Assembly: GCA_905480645.1 (NCBI GenBank)
Contig: CAJQRC010000026.1
Coordinates: 1-64,000 of the forward strand
Direction of reading: 5' to 3'
DNA from: an uncultured Tateyamaria sp.
Lineage (GTDB): Bacteria > Pseudomonadota > Alphaproteobacteria > Rhodobacterales > Rhodobacteraceae
DNA length: 64,000 nt
The position numbers and the translations under genes were made by a program. This document shows positions 60,395 to 64,000 of this stretch, one piece after another; position 1 is the first letter of the stretch, and each line of letters starts with the position of its first letter. Under the pieces are notes generated by a model. It made no database searches, was not told the DNA's origin, and saw only the letters and a list, made by a program, of their open reading frames with translations.

Positions 60395-61120
60395 TTATTT
60401 CTTTTCGATATCGCGAACTTCTACACCACCATCGCCAAACCCAACTATAACTGTGTCGCAAGTATCAACAAACAAACCGCTTTCCACAACACCTGGCACT
60501 TGGTTCAATAATGACGCCAACTGACGCGGCTCAGGAATGCGATGTAAATGCAAATCAATAATATGATTGCCCTCATCTGTTCTGTAGTTCTGATCTCCAT
60601 TCATCCGCAGAATAGAATTTTGCTCCTCAAAACCCAATGTAATTAACACCTGTTCGACCAGTTTCTTTGTAGTTTCCCAACCAAAAGGAATTAACTCAAC
60701 AGGCAAAGGAAAAGCACCCAGACATTCAACTTTTTTGTGACTGTCTGCAATAACTACCATTCGATCACTAGCAGTCGCTACAATCTTCTCCCATAAAAGA
60801 GCTCCGCCACCACCCTTAATTAAATGGCCATCACCATCAAATTCGTCCGCACCGTCAATGGTAAGGTCAAGCCATTTGGCTTCATTAAGTGAGATAACGT
60901 CAATCCCAACCTCACGAGCCAAAGTAGCAGTGCGTGCAGACGTTGGTACACATTTGATCTGTAAACCTGTATCACACACTCTCTCACCAAGGCATCGAAC
61001 GAGCCAAGCCGCAGTTGATCCAGTCCCAAGGCCAACCTGCATCCCATTTTCTACAATGTCCGCTGCGCGTCGCGCAGCGGCAAATTTTGCAGTATCGATC
61101 GGTGATAATTCTCCAGTCAT
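60395..61120 (-). CDS. rpiA: Ribose-5-phosphate isomerase A
   Basis: This 241-residue RpiA has VGLGTGSTAAWLVRCLGERV, LDLTIDGADEFDGDGHLIKG, GGGALLWEKIVATAS and the active-site Lys in DSHKKVECLG. The ATG at 61120 follows AGGAAG and fits the family length; a longer upstream frame exists. Confidence 0.92.
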   Translation of the reverse strand: MTGELSPIDTAKFAAARRAADIVENGMQVGLGTGSTAAWLVRCLGERVCDTGLQIKCVPTSARTATLAREVGIDVISLNEAKWLDLTIDGADEFDGDGHLIKGGGGALLWEKIVATASDRMVVIADSHKKVECLGAFPLPVELIPFGWETTKKLVEQVLITLGFEEQNSILRMNGDQNYRTDEGNHIIDLHLHRIPEPRQLASLLNQVPGVVESGLFVDTCDTVIVGFGDGGVEVRDIEKK

Positions 61121-61146
61121 TTCAGCGCTTCCTAAATCTAATATTT

Positions 61147-61581
61147 CATGCAAACGATGATGTCTGGATTTATTATAAGCCACCTGAGGGCTTTCCAACA
61201 GCAGTAAACGCGCAATATAATTCGTTCATCGCAATGGCTACCGAGCAAGCCCAGCTTATTGGAGGGTCAGTCACATGCCAAGCAGTCAAACCCAACTACG
61301 ACATTGCCTCGTTTAATGAAACCTTCGAGCCGAATGGCAGTGTAGAACCAGTTCTCATAGCAGGCACAGGTCTATGGTCAGCCTGTGTCGGTGCTAATTG
61401 GATCTTAAAATTTGATGCTATCCAACCACATTATCCAGCCCCATTAACTTCAAAATTCCTACGCGTATTTATCAGCTTCACATCGGTTCAGTTTGAAAAT
61501 TATATAATTGTAGAAACTGGTGATTGTATCGAGTTCAACAGTCGGCTCACTGAAGTTAATTCAACCAAAACTTTTACTTGA
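61147..61581 (+). CDS. Unrecognised open frame, possibly a gene remnant
   Basis: An open plus-strand frame reads DDVWIYYKPPEGFPTAVNAQ, then EQAQLIGGSVTCQAVKPNYD, and TGLWSACVGANWILKFDA to a TGA at 61579-61581. Composition looks protein-like and third positions vary, but the frame continues upstream into the antisense of rpiA without a convincing start. ATG at 61231 is the first in-frame candidate. I do not recognise the family. It may be the 3' part of a truncated gene. Confidence 0.35.
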   Translation, partial: HANDDVWIYYKPPEGFPTAVNAQYNSFIAMATEQAQLIGGSVTCQAVKPNYDIASFNETFEPNGSVEPVLIAGTGLWSACVGANWILKFDAIQPHYPAPLTSKFLRVFISFTSVQFENYIIVETGDCIEFNSRLTEVNSTKTFT

Positions 61582-61734
61582 ACAAAACCACTTATTCAGT
61601 GATGTTATTTTATTTTTCATTCATGAAACTACCGTCATTGTACTCACAGCTGAGTTGGATTTAATGTCTGATTAATAACCGTTAACAAGGTCGAAAAGCT
61701 AGAATTGCCCCAACCAGAGGATTCTTATTGCTCT

Positions 61735-63108
61735 ATGTTCTTATCCGTTTTCGAAATGTTTAAAATAGGTATTGGTCCATCTTCATCTCATACAATGGGG
61801 CCGATGATTGCTGCAGCGCGTTTTTTGGACATGATGCGTAATTCGCCCTTTAATTTTTTTGGAATCAAAGTTTCTCTACACGGCAGCTTTGCTTTTACCG
61901 GTGCCGGTCACGCTACTGACAGAGCAATAATACTTGGGCTAGCGGGATTTCTACCCGAGACTTACGACCTTATCAAAGCCGAAGCAGCGCTAAGTTCAAT
62001 AGCAGAGACTAATACTGTGAATCCAGAAGGCTTGGGAGAGTTAAGGTTTGATCCTATTTCTGATCTTGTTTTTGACTACGAAATGCCACTATCCGGGCAT
62101 GCCAATGGCATGATCCTAATGGCAACCGACGCTCAGGGTGACGTTACACTGCGACAAACTTTTTATTCAATTGGCGGTGGATTCGTTGTGACAGAAGAAG
62201 AATTAGCCGCAGGCGTCGCCACTAATGAAGGAGCACCGGTTCCTTATCCATTCAAATCTGCGGCAGAAATGCTTGAAATGGCAGAAATTTCCAACCAAAG
62301 CATAGCCCAGATGAAAAGAGCCAATGAAACGGCGAGGGGCGGGCATGACAATCTGAAGTCAGGCACAAAACGCATATGGCAGGTAATGCGTGACTGCATG
62401 GACCGGGGTTTAACAACTGATGGGATTTTACCAGGAGGTCTCTGTGTCAAACGGAGGGCCAAAGCAATTCATGACAAACTTCTTGCAGAACGGGGTATGA
62501 ATTTAACTGCCCCGCATACAATCAATGACTGGATGAGCGTTTATGCAATGGCGGTGAACGAGGAAAATGCTGCAGGCGGTCAAGTCGTAACTGCGCCAAC
62601 AAATGGGGCTGCGGGCGTTTTACCTGCAACACTTAGGTATTATCTGGATCATGTCCCTGGCGCATCAGAAGCTTACATTGAGGACTTTTTATTGACCGCT
62701 GCTGCAATAGGTGGTCTTGTCAAATACAATGCATCAATTTCTGGAGCAGAAGCAGGATGTCAGGCAGAAGTTGGCAGTGCTGCGGCTATGTCTGCTGCCG
62801 GGCTTTGCGCCGTATTGGGCGGCACACCAAAACAAATCGAGAATGCGGCTGAAATTGCATTAGAACACCACCTCGGTATGACCTGCGATCCTGTACGTGG
62901 CCTAGTTCAAGTTCCATGCATAGAACGCAACGGGCTTGGAGCAATCAAAGCCGTCTCAGCAGCTAGTTTAGCCCTACGCGGAGACGGCGATCACTTTGTA
63001 CCACTCGATGCTTGCATTGAAACAATGCGGCAGACTGGTGAAGACATGAGCAACAAGTATAAAGAAACAGCATTAGGTGGACTGGCCGTTAATGTTCCGA
63101 ATTGTTAA
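61735..63108 (+). CDS. sdaA: L-serine ammonia-lyase, iron-sulfur type
   Basis: This 457-residue single-chain serine dehydratase has MFLSVFEMFKIGIGPSSSHT, MGPMIAAARFL, the catalytic domain with GILPGGLCVKRRAKAIHDKL, GGQVVTAPTNGAAGVLPATL, EAGCQAEVGSAAAMSAAGL, DPVRGLVQVPCIERNG and TGEDMSNKYKETALGGLAVN. It makes pyruvate and ammonia using a 4Fe-4S cluster. The ATG at 61735 matches the family start; a TTG 30 bases upstream is in frame. Confidence 0.93.
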   Translation: MFLSVFEMFKIGIGPSSSHTMGPMIAAARFLDMMRNSPFNFFGIKVSLHGSFAFTGAGHATDRAIILGLAGFLPETYDLIKAEAALSSIAETNTVNPEGLGELRFDPISDLVFDYEMPLSGHANGMILMATDAQGDVTLRQTFYSIGGGFVVTEEELAAGVATNEGAPVPYPFKSAAEMLEMAEISNQSIAQMKRANETARGGHDNLKSGTKRIWQVMRDCMDRGLTTDGILPGGLCVKRRAKAIHDKLLAERGMNLTAPHTINDWMSVYAMAVNEENAAGGQVVTAPTNGAAGVLPATLRYYLDHVPGASEAYIEDFLLTAAAIGGLVKYNASISGAEAGCQAEVGSAAAMSAAGLCAVLGGTPKQIENAAEIALEHHLGMTCDPVRGLVQVPCIERNGLGAIKAVSAASLALRGDGDHFVPLDACIETMRQTGEDMSNKYKETALGGLAVNVPNC

Positions 63109-63461
63109 GCTACAGACGGTTAGATTCGTATTTTAGGCAATTTTATTTTTCCTTGATCACAATTTTACTGTACAAAAAATCACCAGAATCCTTGCAATAA
63201 GAAGAAATCACATTTGTATTTTCGAAGCACCAATCAAGCCTATTAGAAATGCAACACATTGTTATCAGTCCTGCGCTAAAAGACTAAGTATCAGGAAAAA
63301 TTTATTTATTTATAAGCATTTGACTTTCAGATCAGTTTCACTGGAACTCAATAAAATTCCTGTGAGATATAATACTTAAATTAACCCATTAAAAAACTAG
63401 TTTTGAGTAATTTATAGTTTACGAGTAATATAACTTGGTTGATTAAAAAATAGGGTTGCTC
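63109..63461. other. AT-rich intergenic stretch
   Basis: No gene is supported in these 350 bases. The promoter for the sensor gene that follows should lie here. Confidence 0.35.
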
Positions 63462-64000
63462 ATGCGCATTCGAAATATCCTCCTCATATTGCTGGGAGTA
63501 CAGCTCTGTCTAGTTGGTGGGTTGATACTTACCGCATTACAAATGCAGGCAACGCAAACCTTGACTGAGAATGCAGAGCAACAGCGCTTAACTTCATTGT
63601 TGCTTGCCGATGAATTACGTCAATCCTCAGACGATCTGACGCGCTTTGCCCGCACCTATGTCACAACGGGTGATGACCGCTATGAAGATTACTTCAATCA
63701 AGTACTTGCAATTCGTAATGGGGACGTTCGGCGTCCTGACGGATATGAAGGGATCTACTGGGATATAGTAGTCGCAGATTCTGATTACAAAATTTCCTTG
63801 GGACAGCAAATTTCTCTGCGAGATCGTATGCTCGCTGCTGGTTTCACCAATAAGGAATTTGACAAACTTTCCGAATCGCAAAGCATGTCTGATGCACTCG
63901 TCCGTCTAGAGTCTGTTGCTATTAATGCGATGAAGGGTCGTTACGATGATGGAACAGGAACATTTGGCCTGACCGGCGTTCCTGATCCTCAACGCGCAGT
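63462..64000 (+). CDS. Membrane sensor protein, N-terminal part (cut by window)
   Basis: The first about 179 residues are seen. A membrane segment (ILLILLGVQLCLVGGLILTA, about 6-25) is followed by an extracytoplasmic helical domain (ENAEQQRLTSLLLADELRQS, SDDLTRFARTYVTTGDDRYE, DYFNQVLAIRNGD, GYEGIYWDIV). This start is common to sensor histidine kinases, diguanylate cyclases and chemoreceptors with a long input helix bundle. The effector domain is outside the window, so the output cannot be named. Confidence 0.7.
   Translation, partial: MRIRNILLILLGVQLCLVGGLILTALQMQATQTLTENAEQQRLTSLLLADELRQSSDDLTRFARTYVTTGDDRYEDYFNQVLAIRNGDVRRPDGYEGIYWDIVVADSDYKISLGQQISLRDRMLAAGFTNKEFDKLSESQSMSDALVRLESVAINAMKGRYDDGTGTFGLTGVPDPQRA

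Overview
The window looks like a chromosome segment of a marine alphaproteobacterium, most likely a low-GC member of the Rhodobacterales/Roseobacter group. The evidence is the gene neighbourhoods: ftsY with an EamA exporter and ispZ; xseA divergent from purD; a gor-hflK-hflC-DUF2065-degP block with rpiA; gloA-type glyoxalase; a metZ leader that resembles the alphaproteobacterial SAM-II riboswitch; a GTTC-N7-GTTC (LexA-type) box; and genes of DMSP/methanethiol metabolism. The taxonomic call is inference; no rRNA is present.

Bases 1 to about 9016 are an accessory island packed with toxin-antitoxin (TA) modules: hipBA, vapBC (one intact copy and one wrecked copy), yefM-yoeB (two copies), higBA, hicAB, a ParD-like/RelE-like pair and parDE. 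Between them lie scraps of a zeta-toxin-like ATPase, an MqsA-type antitoxin, a Fic-like winged helix and an IS5-type transposase. Several toxins look disarmed: yoeB copy 1 has one in-frame stop, yoeB copy 2 has lost its catalytic His, hicA has a one-base frameshift in an A run, and vapC copy 2 has several stops. The right edge carries a decayed 3' half of tRNA-Cys(GCA), as expected for an island integrated at that tRNA.

From 9.5 to 22.5 kb come a cupin plus FAD monooxygenase pair, converging on a five-gene branched-chain-amino-acid-type (HAAT) ABC importer. These are followed by a secreted unknown, a ribbon-helix-helix protein, glyoxalase I, a Tat-exported small subunit with a GMC oxidoreductase, an AraC regulator and an outer-membrane protein.

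From 22.7 to 35.6 kb two divergent operons form an inositol/cyclitol-like catabolic locus. Leftward are iolD, iolE, an SDR dehydrogenase and a sugar ABC importer. Rightward are an iolG-like dehydrogenase, an aldehyde dehydrogenase, an HpcH aldolase, a 2-hydroxyacid dehydrogenase, a second Gfo/Idh protein and an RpiR regulator. A 10-6-10 palindrome sits between the two start codons. Canonical iolB, iolC and iolA are not in the window.

From 35.9 to 44.8 kb are an OmpA-like protein, a two-gene remnant of a four-carbon acid sugar pathway (OtnI- and LtnD-like), folE2, metZ with its putative riboswitch, ispZ, an EamA transporter and ftsY. Then follow a pseudogene and, at 45.5 to 50.3 kb, an IclR-regulated sulfur cluster: methanethiol oxidase (SBP56), a 2Fe-2S ferredoxin, a CoA-binding protein, a rhodanese and a DMSP-demethylase-like GcvT-fold protein.

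From 50.5 kb onward the content is housekeeping: xseA, purD, an adrenodoxin-type ferredoxin, degP, DUF2065, hflC, hflK, gor, rpiA and sdaA. It is interrupted by a relic of the SOS polymerase dnaE2 that keeps only its C-terminal OB domain, right behind a LexA-like box. The window ends inside a membrane sensor protein.
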